A stretch of DNA of 50,271 nucleotides, taken from NCBI GenBank assembly GCA_023818695.1, contig JAMWCF010000004.1:1-50271 (forward strand), in the 5' to 3' direction. The translations under genes were made by a program, and so were the position numbers. Of this stretch, positions 8,564-17,102 are shown piece by piece; position 1 is the first letter of the stretch, and each line of letters starts with the position of its first letter. A model generated the notes under the pieces. The model had not been told where the DNA came from and did not search any database. It saw only the letters and a list, made by a program, of their open reading frames with translations. Source of the DNA: Candidatus Omnitrophota bacterium. Lineage in GTDB: Bacteria; Omnitrophota; Gorgyraeia; 1-14-0-20-64-10.

Positions 8564-10332
8564 GGGCCAGCGGATTCCCTCGCCTTGAGCATCTTGAGAT
8601 TCGAAGCCGCCATCTCAAAGTCCGGGTCGATCTGGAGCGCTTTTTCCCACATCTCCTGCGCCTTCCCGAATTCACCCCTCTTGAAATAAACCGCCCCGAG
8701 GTTGTTGTAGACCGCCTTGTAGCCGGGGTTCAGCTGGAGGGCCTTCTCGTAGCTCCTGATGGCCTGTTCAAACTGGCCTGATTTCAGACAGGCGTTGCCC
8801 AGGTTGTTGTAGGTCTTCGGGTTATGCGGATTGAGCTGAAGGGCTTTCTGGTACTGGACAATGGCCCTTGGATAATCCCCTTTCAGGTCGTAGGCGATCC
8901 CCAGGTTGTCGTGGGCCTGATCGAATGCTGGGTTGATCCGGACCGCTTCCTGGAACTCCCGCACCGCCCTGTCGACCTCCCCCCGATCGAGAGAGAGAAC
9001 CCCCAGCTCGTTGTGCGCCCGGAAAGAACCGGGAGAATAGCGGATCGCCAGCTCGAAAAAGCCGACAGGGTCCCTCCAGATCCGGTTCTGCCGGATGGTC
9101 AGCGCCGAAAAAAGAACGAGGACGGCAACGGATACAAGAAACCCTCCCCTGCGAACGCTCCCTTTCAGTTCCGGCTTCAATAACTCCGTCCCATCGGCGA
9201 TCCCTCCTAAAATCGAGGCAAAAAAACCGATGGAGGGCAGGTAGAGCCAGTGATCCGCAATCGTTGTGTTGATCGGCACGATGTTGGCCATCGGCAGGAG
9301 AGCGATGAAAAACCAGCTCAAGCCGAAAAAACACCCTTTGGACCGTTTGTAAACCCAGGCCATGAAAAAGCCGATAGCCAGCAGGGCCGCTATCGAACCC
9401 CATGTTCGGAACTCCCAAAACCCGGCTGAAAACGGGATGCTCTTCTCTATGTGAATCCGGACCGGCACGAAGAGGGATCCGATGAGGCGGACGAAGGCCT
9501 CTGCCGTCGTCAGCAGGCGTACCGTCAGGGGAGGGGCCGCCTGCTCGGACGGCGTCGGGAAATTCAGGACGGTCAACCGGAGCGCCGCGTAAAGGCCCAG
9601 GAGGAGCACGAACGGAATCGTTTTCCAGGCCTGATCCTTCCGAAAAACCAGCACAGCCGCCAGCAGAAGCAGGGGAAAGGCCACAGCCATCTCCTTGGAC
9701 AGCAGAGCGCACAGGAAAGAAGCGAGGGACAGGAGATAGAGCAAAGGATTCAACGGCGCGCAAGCCGGTCTCCCTGTTTTCCCTGGTTTTCCGGGCTTCC
9801 CCTTCTTTGCCTCCGCCCCAACCCTGCTCGCTTCGTACCCCCATGCCTTGAAGAAGAGCCACAGGGAAAGGAGCGAGAAAAAGGCCGCCTGGGAATCGGC
9901 CCTGGAGGAGATGTAGTCGACCACGGTGCTGTTGATCGGGTGAACCAGGAAAAGCAGACCGGTTCCAACGGCGACCCACCGCCTCCCGAAAAGGAGATCG
10001 AAGAGCAGGAAGGAGAAAAAGGCGCACAGGATATGGAACACCAGGGAGGTGAGGTGGTAGCCCAACGGGTTCAGCTTCCAGATGGAAAAATCGAACAGAA
10101 GGAAAAGGGTCTGCAGGGGCCGGTAAAAGTTGCTCACCCCCGCCGTGCTGTCATAGAGGTGCCGGCTGAAGATTTCCGGCAGGTACCGCAGATCCCGGAT
10201 CAGGTGGTTGTTGACAACCAGGTACGGGTCGTCCCAGATAAAAGGGCTTTGCAGGGAGTTGGCATAGACGGCCAAGCCAATCAGCGCGTATCCCAGCAGG
10301 ACAACCGCGTTGAAAACCGGTTTTCTCCCCAT
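8560..10332 (-). CDS. Polytopic membrane protein with C-terminal TPRs (TMTC/DUF1736-like putative O-mannosyltransferase-type)
   Basis: MGRKPVFNAVVLLGYALIGLAVYANSLQSPFIWDDPYLVVNNHLIRDL..., many TM segments, then three or more TPR units (AHNELGVLSLDRGEVDRAVREFQEAVRINP...). Start at 10332 overlaps upstream stop (TGATG). Confidence 0.85.
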   Translation of the reverse strand: MGRKPVFNAVVLLGYALIGLAVYANSLQSPFIWDDPYLVVNNHLIRDLRYLPEIFSRHLYDSTAGVSNFYRPLQTLFLLFDFSIWKLNPLGYHLTSLVFHILCAFFSFLLFDLLFGRRWVAVGTGLLFLVHPINSTVVDYISSRADSQAAFFSLLSLWLFFKAWGYEASRVGAEAKKGKPGKPGKTGRPACAPLNPLLYLLSLASFLCALLSKEMAVAFPLLLLAAVLVFRKDQAWKTIPFVLLLGLYAALRLTVLNFPTPSEQAAPPLTVRLLTTAEAFVRLIGSLFVPVRIHIEKSIPFSAGFWEFRTWGSIAALLAIGFFMAWVYKRSKGCFFGLSWFFIALLPMANIVPINTTIADHWLYLPSIGFFASILGGIADGTELLKPELKGSVRRGGFLVSVAVLVLFSALTIRQNRIWRDPVGFFELAIRYSPGSFRAHNELGVLSLDRGEVDRAVREFQEAVRINPAFDQAHDNLGIAYDLKGDYPRAIVQYQKALQLNPHNPKTYNNLGNACLKSGQFEQAIRSYEKALQLNPGYKAVYNNLGAVYFKRGEFGKAQEMWEKALQIDPDFEMAASNLKMLKARESAGP

Positions 10333-11213
10333 CAAGCAGCCTTCCCCAAAACCCACAGGACGTTGCAAGGCGTCAGAAAATTCAGCGGGGTCGACAAACT
10401 GCTTATCATCCCCTTCGGGTTGAAAAGCTCGTAAAATCGGGCCGGGAACCGCCGGAGCCGCAGAAACCGGTAAAAGCTCGGCACCCAATTGGGGATCGTG
10501 TCGGTCCCCCTGTCGACGATCCGGATCCCGAGCCGGTCGAACAGGGCGAACAGCGACCGGCTGTTGAAATGCCACAGGTGCCGGGGAGGATCCCACAGGT
10601 TCCAGTACCTGCCGAAGAGCCGGCGTTCGAAACAGCCGGTGTTCGGCACCACGACATAAAAGGAGGAAACACCCGATTCCCTCAGATTGTTCAGCAGCAT
10701 GGCCGGCTCTTTGACGTGCTCCAGAACATGCCGGATGATTGCCGTCGCGCAGCCCCGAATGCCTGGATTTTCAATCCGGCAGCGGTCATAATCGATGCGG
10801 GCGTAAGGAACATCCTGTCTCTCCTTCAGCAGCAGGGGCCGTTCCGGCTGCGAATCAACAGCCAACACGGGAAATCCCCTGGACCAGATGAGGCGCGAGA
10901 AATCCCCCGTCCCGCATCCTATGTCGACGAACATCCCCGGCTCGATCCGGCGAAGGATCCTGTTGAGTTCCATGGAAAGCAGGATGTTTTTGAGGACGGA
11001 ATGGATCCTGCCGGGGGCCGACTTCATCAGGATGCCGACGTCCGCCTGGTAATACCTGCTCAAGTCGTCCGGCACAGGGACCGTCTTCATCACCGAACAG
11101 CAGTCCCACTCTTCGATCGAAAAGGTTTCCGGACCCGCGATATCCGGCACACCGTCGATCCTCCGGCCGGGTTTTGAACCGGGTCGACCGCAGATCAGGC
11201 AACCGGACGTCAC
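10332..11213 (-). CDS. Class I SAM-dependent methyltransferase with N-terminal CxxC motif
   Basis: FVDIGCGTGDFSRLIW (SAM motif I), RHVLEHVKEP, YVVVPNTG. GTG start at 11213 inferred from a GTGA overlap with the upstream stop; N-terminus MTSGCLICGRPG. Listed ORF 5' extension is antisense-derived. Confidence 0.8.
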   Translation of the reverse strand: MTSGCLICGRPGSKPGRRIDGVPDIAGPETFSIEEWDCCSVMKTVPVPDDLSRYYQADVGILMKSAPGRIHSVLKNILLSMELNRILRRIEPGMFVDIGCGTGDFSRLIWSRGFPVLAVDSQPERPLLLKERQDVPYARIDYDRCRIENPGIRGCATAIIRHVLEHVKEPAMLLNNLRESGVSSFYVVVPNTGCFERRLFGRYWNLWDPPRHLWHFNSRSLFALFDRLGIRIVDRGTDTIPNWVPSFYRFLRLRRFPARFYELFNPKGMISSLSTPLNFLTPCNVLWVLGKAA

Positions 11214-12361
11214 CCCTCCCTCCGGGGGAGCAGGAGATCCGACGCCGCAGCAGCAATCTCCTGCGCTGGAATCTCCTGAAGGCACCGGACATGGATCGGA
11301 CAGGCGGGGGTATAGCCGAACCGGGTGCAGGGACTGCAGGGCAGATGCCGGTTCAGGACCCGGACCAGGCCGCCCGGGGGAGCCCATTTCTCCTCGATCC
11401 CGGAGCCGAAGAGGGCGACCACCGGCGTCCCGAGGCCGTAAGCCAGATGCATCAGCCCGGAGTCGGCGCCGATAAAAACCGTGGAAGCCCTCAAAAGGGC
11501 GGCTGTCTGGAGAATGCTTGTTTTCCCCGCCATGTTGATCAAGGACGTTCCTTGGCACGATCCCTCAATCCGTTCCGCCAGAGGAGCTTCCTGCTTGCTC
11601 CCTATCAGGCAGACCGAAAATCCCCTCTCAAGCAGAAGGGAAACCAGCCGGAGGAGCTTTCCCTCTTCCAGCCGGCGCTCCCGGATCGACCCTCCCAAAG
11701 CGACCGCCGCGGCATTCCTGCCCTCCAGAAGCCGGCGCGCCCAATCGGCCTCTTCCCGGGGGAGAGCCAGAAACGGCCTGCTCCAATCCCACCGGTGCAT
11801 CCGCCCGGTGACGGCCCGCAGCATGTTCAGGAAAGAGATCCCTTCGAACTCATCGTGCCGGTACGCGACCATCTTCGTGTAGCAATGGCGGCGCAGGGGA
11901 TTCGTGTCAAAACCGATCCGGCACGGGGCGTTCAAAGAGGCGGCGATAAAGGCGTTGAGCAGGTGCCATTGCTCGGTGTCGAACACGAGATCGTATCTGT
12001 CGGCTTTCAGGATCCCCCACCACCTCCAGGGAGCCGTATCATAGCAGTAAACGCGGCGGATCGCCGAGTCCGGCGCCATCTTGAAAACTCCTGCGTTTCT
12101 TCCTTCCGCCAGCACATCGATGGTCGCTTGTGGAAAGGTCTCCTTGAGCTGTCGGATCATCGGCACCAGAAGAACCGCGTCCCCCAGCCCCCCCGGCCGG
12201 ATGATCAAGACCCGGTTCACCTCCTCCGGCACCGGCTTCTCCGCCGGGCGCCGGAAGCGGCCGGGAAACAGGAGAATCCGCCCAACGCACCAGTCGAGGA
12301 GCTTCAATCCCTTGATGCGCCACGGACCAGAACAGGCGACGACCTCCCTTAGAGTCGGCAT
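11210..12361 (-). CDS. Heptosyltransferase family (GT9) glycosyltransferase
   Basis: NRVLIIRPGGLGDAVLLVPMIRQLKETFPQATIDVLA...GADSGLMHLAYGLGTPVVALFGSG...CSPCTRFGY is typical of the ADP-heptose:LPS heptosyltransferase family. Confidence 0.92.
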   Translation of the reverse strand: MPTLREVVACSGPWRIKGLKLLDWCVGRILLFPGRFRRPAEKPVPEEVNRVLIIRPGGLGDAVLLVPMIRQLKETFPQATIDVLAEGRNAGVFKMAPDSAIRRVYCYDTAPWRWWGILKADRYDLVFDTEQWHLLNAFIAASLNAPCRIGFDTNPLRRHCYTKMVAYRHDEFEGISFLNMLRAVTGRMHRWDWSRPFLALPREEADWARRLLEGRNAAAVALGGSIRERRLEEGKLLRLVSLLLERGFSVCLIGSKQEAPLAERIEGSCQGTSLINMAGKTSILQTAALLRASTVFIGADSGLMHLAYGLGTPVVALFGSGIEEKWAPPGGLVRVLNRHLPCSPCTRFGYTPACPIHVRCLQEIPAQEIAAAASDLLLPRREG

Positions 12362-12368
12362 CCAACTC

Positions 12369-13238
12369 TCAACGATACAGGGTCAGGATGACCGATCCGA
12401 TCCATAAAAGAAGGGCCAGGAGCAGCGGCGGATCCGATAAAACGGCGTCGGTCGGATCCAGCGCTTTCTTCTGGATGTGCATCAAGTAAAGGTACCGGAA
12501 AATCCCGTAAACCACAAAAGGAACCGTGTAGATGAAGCCGAACTGGCCCACTCTGGAGGTCACCTCCGGGGAGACGCAGTAGAGGGCGTAGCAGAGGATG
12601 GCGGAGGCGGTCAGGATGGCGGTCAGCTGATCGATGAAAGCCGGGCTGTAATCGGACAGAACTTTTCGGTGGCGCAGGGCGGAGGAATGCAGGACGGCCA
12701 ATTCCTGACGGCGCTTCGACAAACCAAGAAAAAGCCCCAGGAAAAACATGCTCAACTGCAGCCAGTGGGAAGGGATCACGTTCACCGCGACGGCCCCGGC
12801 CCAGACCCTTACGACAAACCCTCCGGAAATGGTCATGGCGTCGAGAATAACCTGCTTCTTGAGGACGGCGGAGTAGGCGGCGTTCATGGCAAGATAAACC
12901 AGAAGGACCCCTCCCAGACGGGGATCCTGCCGGTAGGCCAGCGCCTCGGCGGCCGCCATCAGCGCGGCCGAAAGAACCCAGACCTGCCGGAGAGGAATCT
13001 TTTCGGCGGCAATCGGCCTGTTCCTTTTCATGGGGTGGAACCGGTCCACCCGCCTGTCTAAGAGGTCGTTCATCAAGTAGACGCCGCTGGAGGCCATACA
13101 AAAAATGCCGACTGCGAAGAGGGCGTCGGCGATCAGGGCCGGATCGGTCATCTTCGCGGAGAAAATGAGGGGAGCCATAATGACGACGTTTTTCAGCCAC
13201 TGCCTGACCCGCAGACTATCTAGAAACGCCGCGATCAT
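12369..13238 (-). CDS. UbiA-family prenyltransferase, decaprenyl-phosphate phosphoribosyltransferase-like
   Basis: LRVRQWLKNVVIMAPLIFSAKM...ASSGVYLMNDLLDRRVDRFHPMKRNRPIAAEKI: NDxxDxxxDxxHPxKxxRPIA motif; multiple TM segments. Confidence 0.88.
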   Translation of the reverse strand: MIAAFLDSLRVRQWLKNVVIMAPLIFSAKMTDPALIADALFAVGIFCMASSGVYLMNDLLDRRVDRFHPMKRNRPIAAEKIPLRQVWVLSAALMAAAEALAYRQDPRLGGVLLVYLAMNAAYSAVLKKQVILDAMTISGGFVVRVWAGAVAVNVIPSHWLQLSMFFLGLFLGLSKRRQELAVLHSSALRHRKVLSDYSPAFIDQLTAILTASAILCYALYCVSPEVTSRVGQFGFIYTVPFVVYGIFRYLYLMHIQKKALDPTDAVLSDPPLLLALLLWIGSVILTLYR

Positions 13239-15184
13239 GCCGCCTCCTTGATCGAAATTTTTCCGAAAGGAATATCCAGAGGGCTGGGAAAGAGTCCTTC
13301 CCTCTCCGCGTGAGGAACGACGCGCCGGTTCAACTCATCCAGAAGGCGGACCATGACGGTGTAAGTGCCCGCCGGAATCCTCTTCGGGACAAGCAGCCAC
13401 AGGTGTTCCCGGAACAGATACCCCGGCTCCCAGAGCGAGGTGGGGTAAAACCGGTATCCGATCGGGTGGATCGTCTCCTTGACCGGTTTGCCCTCCGCAT
13501 TGAACCACGTCAGCTGAACGGCATACATCGTCTGTCCCTCAAAAACCGTCTGCCAAACAAGGGAAAGTGGTATCGCCTGACCCGGCTGTGCCGAGCCCAC
13601 TTCCTGCTGTTCGGGCTTAAGAAGACGCATCCCCCCTTCAAACTGCCAGTAAGATTCCCTGCGCAACTGGATCTTCTCCTGGCTTATTTCGAAGAGATGG
13701 ATCGGGGAGGGTTCGCCCCTCTTTAAAAAGACAAGCCCCTCAACCGCTTCGATGAGCCGCCACGGGTGCCGATGGTAGAAAATGTAGAGGTTGTTTGCCA
13801 GCTTCGGCATCTGGAGGAGCTTGCTGATCATCTGCGGGTCGTTGACATCGATCAGCAGGTATTCGGCCTGCTCCGGCATGACGTATTCCTTTCGCTCATC
13901 GGCCATTCGGTTGCGGTTCATGTAGACGTTGTGAAACCCATACAGATGCTCTCTGGAAGACAAGGGGGCGAGGAAGTGGAAAGAGGCGATCACTCCGGCA
14001 TCGGTCGGGATTTTCCGGATCAATTCGGCCCGCTTCCAGTCCATGTCATCCCGAAAAAGCTTCACGGGAAAGGAAAACTGCTCCGGCGTCGTGACCCCCC
14101 AGGGACCCCACATCCACTGTGAAAAAATGGATGAGCCGATCAGCGCGAGGCCCAACAGCAGGGGAAGCGGCCTGAATCCCGGAAAGAGCTTCAGAAGGCG
14201 GCCGGCGCCGTAGGCGGCCCCCAGGAAAACGAAGGAAGAGGGGGTCGCCGCGTAATGGTAAAAGATCTGCTGTTCGGGAAACCTCTTCGAAAACATGTTC
14301 AGGAGGAAAACCGGCGCCGCCATCAGCATCTTATCCACGCCGAGGAGGTTCAGAAACCCGACTGGCGCCGACAGGAGCAGCAGCCACCAGGCGTTGCTTT
14401 TTGAGAAGAAGAAATGGAGCGCCGGGCCCGGATGGAAGAAGAAATTCTTGACCACCGCCCCGGGCGAATCCCCCAGGTGATCGTAGAGGGTCCAATAGGC
14501 GGAGATCTCACCCCGGTGGGATGGAATGATCCAGAAGACGGCTGCGACAAAATAAGCCGCGGCCGCCGCCCCCACAACCGCCCACCATCCCTTTTCTTTC
14601 CTGGAAAAGAATCCCGCGAGAGCGAACATCAGGACGACCAGAGGCAAACTCTCCTTCAGCAGAATGGACGCCGCGGCGGCCGCCGTGAAGAGGAGGCGGC
14701 GGTTCTCGATGAAGGCCAGACAAAGCGTCATGAGCAGCAGCGGCGCCAGCGACTCGAAATCGAACTCAAAAGCAATCGTGTGGGTCAGCGGCGGATAGAG
14801 GAGGAAGGCGACGGCAAAACAGCGCGCCAGCAGGGGGCCGCAGATCGGCCTGACGATCGCGTAGAGCGGGATGGCCGCGGCCGTGCAGAAAAAAACCTTC
14901 AGTAGAAGCAGAAAAACGGGGGAACCGGCAACCCTGTAAAGAGGGGCGAGGAGGTAAACCAGCAGGTTCGCGTGGTTTCCGAGGATGTGAACCTGCATGA
15001 TGGAGCTGACCGGATTGCCGTGGCTTAAGTTCCACAGCATTTGGGCCGAGAGGGCCAGATCCCAATCGAAAAATTCGAAGGTCCAGAAGCGAAGGAATAG
15101 AAGAGCCGACCAGACGAGAAAAGCGGCGGCCGTGACAGCAAGGAGGAACGGGTCGACTTTTTTAGTCAGAGATCCCAGGGTCAT
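13235..15184 (-). CDS. DUF2079-type polytopic membrane protein
   Basis: FFDWDLALSAQMLWNLSHGNPVSS...HILGNHANLLVYLLAPLY...FEFDFESLAPLLLMTLCLAFIENRR; ATGA overlap with the next gene. Confidence 0.85.
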   Translation of the reverse strand: MTLGSLTKKVDPFLLAVTAAAFLVWSALLFLRFWTFEFFDWDLALSAQMLWNLSHGNPVSSIMQVHILGNHANLLVYLLAPLYRVAGSPVFLLLLKVFFCTAAAIPLYAIVRPICGPLLARCFAVAFLLYPPLTHTIAFEFDFESLAPLLLMTLCLAFIENRRLLFTAAAAASILLKESLPLVVLMFALAGFFSRKEKGWWAVVGAAAAAYFVAAVFWIIPSHRGEISAYWTLYDHLGDSPGAVVKNFFFHPGPALHFFFSKSNAWWLLLLSAPVGFLNLLGVDKMLMAAPVFLLNMFSKRFPEQQIFYHYAATPSSFVFLGAAYGAGRLLKLFPGFRPLPLLLGLALIGSSIFSQWMWGPWGVTTPEQFSFPVKLFRDDMDWKRAELIRKIPTDAGVIASFHFLAPLSSREHLYGFHNVYMNRNRMADERKEYVMPEQAEYLLIDVNDPQMISKLLQMPKLANNLYIFYHRHPWRLIEAVEGLVFLKRGEPSPIHLFEISQEKIQLRRESYWQFEGGMRLLKPEQQEVGSAQPGQAIPLSLVWQTVFEGQTMYAVQLTWFNAEGKPVKETIHPIGYRFYPTSLWEPGYLFREHLWLLVPKRIPAGTYTVMVRLLDELNRRVVPHAEREGLFPSPLDIPFGKISIKEAA

Positions 15185-15187
15185 TGA

Positions 15188-15230
15188 TTGTCATGTACGA
15201 TCCCTCCATAGTATACTTCGACTACGAAGT
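15188..15230 (+). promoter_or_regulatory. Putative promoter TTGTCA-N18-TATACT with adjacent ACTTCG-ACTA-CGAAGT inverted repeat
   Basis: TTGTCA 15188-15193, TATACT 15212-15217, inverted repeat 15215-15230, 16 nt before the TTG start at 15246. Confidence 0.45.
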
Positions 15231-15245
15231 CAGTGGAGGAATGAA

Positions 15246-17099
15246 TTGCGTCGATTATCGGCTGCGAGGTGCGCCATCCTGGGAATCGCGCTGTGGGGAA
15301 CGTTGGCGCTCGCGATCTGCCCCTATCCCCTCCTCTCTCAAGAACAGACGGACCCTCGAAGCGGGCCGGTCCAGATCGACAAGCCGGCCGAAGGACAGTT
15401 CATCAGAGGGACCGTTTCCATCCGGATTCGGACGGACTCCTCCGAAGCAATCGGGCAGGTCATGGTGTCGCGTGACAACTCTTTCCTGGACTCCTCGGAC
15501 AAAGCTCCCTACGACGTTTCCTGGGACACGCGGCTGGAAGCGGACGGACCGCACACGCTGACGGCCCGTCTCCAGACCTCCGACGGGCGGTGGAGCGGCT
15601 CCTCCGAACCGGTCGGCGTCGTCGTTGACAACACCCCTCCGGAGATCCGGATCCTCTCCCCGGAGGACAAAAGCGTGATCGCCGGAAAGATGGAGCTTCG
15701 GGCGGACGCCTCCGACAACTTTGGGGTGTCCGAGGTTCGCTTCTTCATCGGGAATGTCATGGTGGGGTCGGTCTCCGCCGACCCCTACGCGATCAGATGG
15801 GACCCCGCTTCCTTTCCGAACACCACCCATATCCTGAAAGCATCCGCCGTGGACCGAGCCGGCAATGAAGCCGTCTCCCAGAGCGTCCGGATCAAGGTCT
15901 CCAACCCCAACAATCCCCCCCTGCTGAATCCCCTGCCCGCCGTCCTGGAGGCCAACGAAGGGGAAACCTTCTCCCTTTCCCTCTCCGCCTACGACCCGGA
16001 GGGTCCCCGGGACCCGGTCACTTTCAAAGCACAGGGACTTCTGCCCTGGATGAGCTTCGATGAAAAAAAGGGAGAGCTCCTGGGAACGGCCCCTTTCAGC
16101 CTGGCGTCGATGGTGGAACCGGAGTGGACGGCCCAAATGACTTTCCGGGCGTGCGACCCCCAGCCACTGTGCAGCGAACCGCAGATCGTGACCCTGCGCG
16201 TCTTCCATGTCAACCGAGCGCCGGAGATCTCTCCCCTGCCCCGGCGTGAGGTTTACGAAGGGGAACCCCTTATCTTCACCATCGGCTCCGCTCTGGACCC
16301 GGACAAAGATCCGCTCACCTATTCGGCGCGGCGGCTTCCTCCCTGGCTGAAATTCGACCCGAAAACCCTGACTTTCAGCGGGACGCCCGGTTTCGACACC
16401 GCTTCCACCGATGAGCCGGAAACCGACTATCCTAAGGTCCGGGTCATCGTCTGCGATCCGGAACCTCTGTGCGCCGCCGCCGAATTCGACGTCGTCGTCC
16501 GAGACACGAACAGGCCGCCGGAGCTGGAAAAGATCGGGTCACAGATCGCCGTCGAAGGGACGCTCCTCGAGTTCGAGGTCCGGGCCGAAGACCCGGATGG
16601 TGACGCGCTCGCCTTTTCCGCCGCACCGCTGCCCGAAGGGGCCTCTTTCATCGGCGACCGGGACGGGACAGCAACCTTCTCCTGGAAGACGCGGCTCGAC
16701 CAGGCAGGCCGGTATCTGGTGACATTTTCAGTTGAGGAAACGCAAGGCCGGCTTTCCGACAAGGAAGAGGTGGCGATCGTCCTCCAGGAAACATCCCTTT
16801 CGATTTCAGGATTCGTTCACAGGAGCGGTTCAGGAGAGCCGGTCGAGGGGGCGGTCTTGAGTTTGGAGCGATCCGGACAGGTCAGCAAAACAGCGACAAC
16901 GGACAAGGATGGTTTCTACCTGATCAGCGGCGCTGCCCCGGGCACCTATTCAGTCAGAGTCAGCTACACGCCGAACTATGAATTTTCATCCGAAGGCCAG
17001 AGTCTCGCGGGACTGCACTTCGATCCAATCAGCCGTCCGATCACCCTGACCGACTCGGACCAGCAGAAGGTCAACTTCACCGGCATTCCGTACGAATAA
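15246..17099 (+). CDS. Exported protein with Ig-like and cadherin/dystroglycan-like domains and C-terminal carboxypeptidase-regulatory-like domain
   Basis: TTG start with GGAGGA 5-6 nt upstream; MRRLSAARCAILGIALWGTLALAICPYPLLSQ signal; VSIRIRTDSSEAIGQVMVSRDN..., NRPPELEKIGSQIAVEGTLLEFEVRAEDPDGD..., SISGFVHRSGSGEPVEGAVLSL. Confidence 0.85.
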   Translation: MRRLSAARCAILGIALWGTLALAICPYPLLSQEQTDPRSGPVQIDKPAEGQFIRGTVSIRIRTDSSEAIGQVMVSRDNSFLDSSDKAPYDVSWDTRLEADGPHTLTARLQTSDGRWSGSSEPVGVVVDNTPPEIRILSPEDKSVIAGKMELRADASDNFGVSEVRFFIGNVMVGSVSADPYAIRWDPASFPNTTHILKASAVDRAGNEAVSQSVRIKVSNPNNPPLLNPLPAVLEANEGETFSLSLSAYDPEGPRDPVTFKAQGLLPWMSFDEKKGELLGTAPFSLASMVEPEWTAQMTFRACDPQPLCSEPQIVTLRVFHVNRAPEISPLPRREVYEGEPLIFTIGSALDPDKDPLTYSARRLPPWLKFDPKTLTFSGTPGFDTASTDEPETDYPKVRVIVCDPEPLCAAAEFDVVVRDTNRPPELEKIGSQIAVEGTLLEFEVRAEDPDGDALAFSAAPLPEGASFIGDRDGTATFSWKTRLDQAGRYLVTFSVEETQGRLSDKEEVAIVLQETSLSISGFVHRSGSGEPVEGAVLSLERSGQVSKTATTDKDGFYLISGAAPGTYSVRVSYTPNYEFSSEGQSLAGLHFDPISRPITLTDSDQQKVNFTGIPYE

Positions 17100-17102
17100 A
17101 AA

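Noticed and set aside
8822-10027. 401-aa minus-strand ORF (alternate frame) and 327-aa plus ORF at 9451-10434
   Set aside because: Out of frame/antisense with the TMTC-like membrane protein, which has TM segments and TPR motifs.
10332-11558. 408-aa start for the methyltransferase ORF
   Set aside because: First ~115 codons overlap the GT9 coding region in another frame; GTG at 11213 with a 4-bp overlap fits better.
11174-12352. 392-aa plus-strand ORF
   Set aside because: Antisense to the GT9 glycosyltransferase, which has clear family motifs; Pro/Arg-rich translation.
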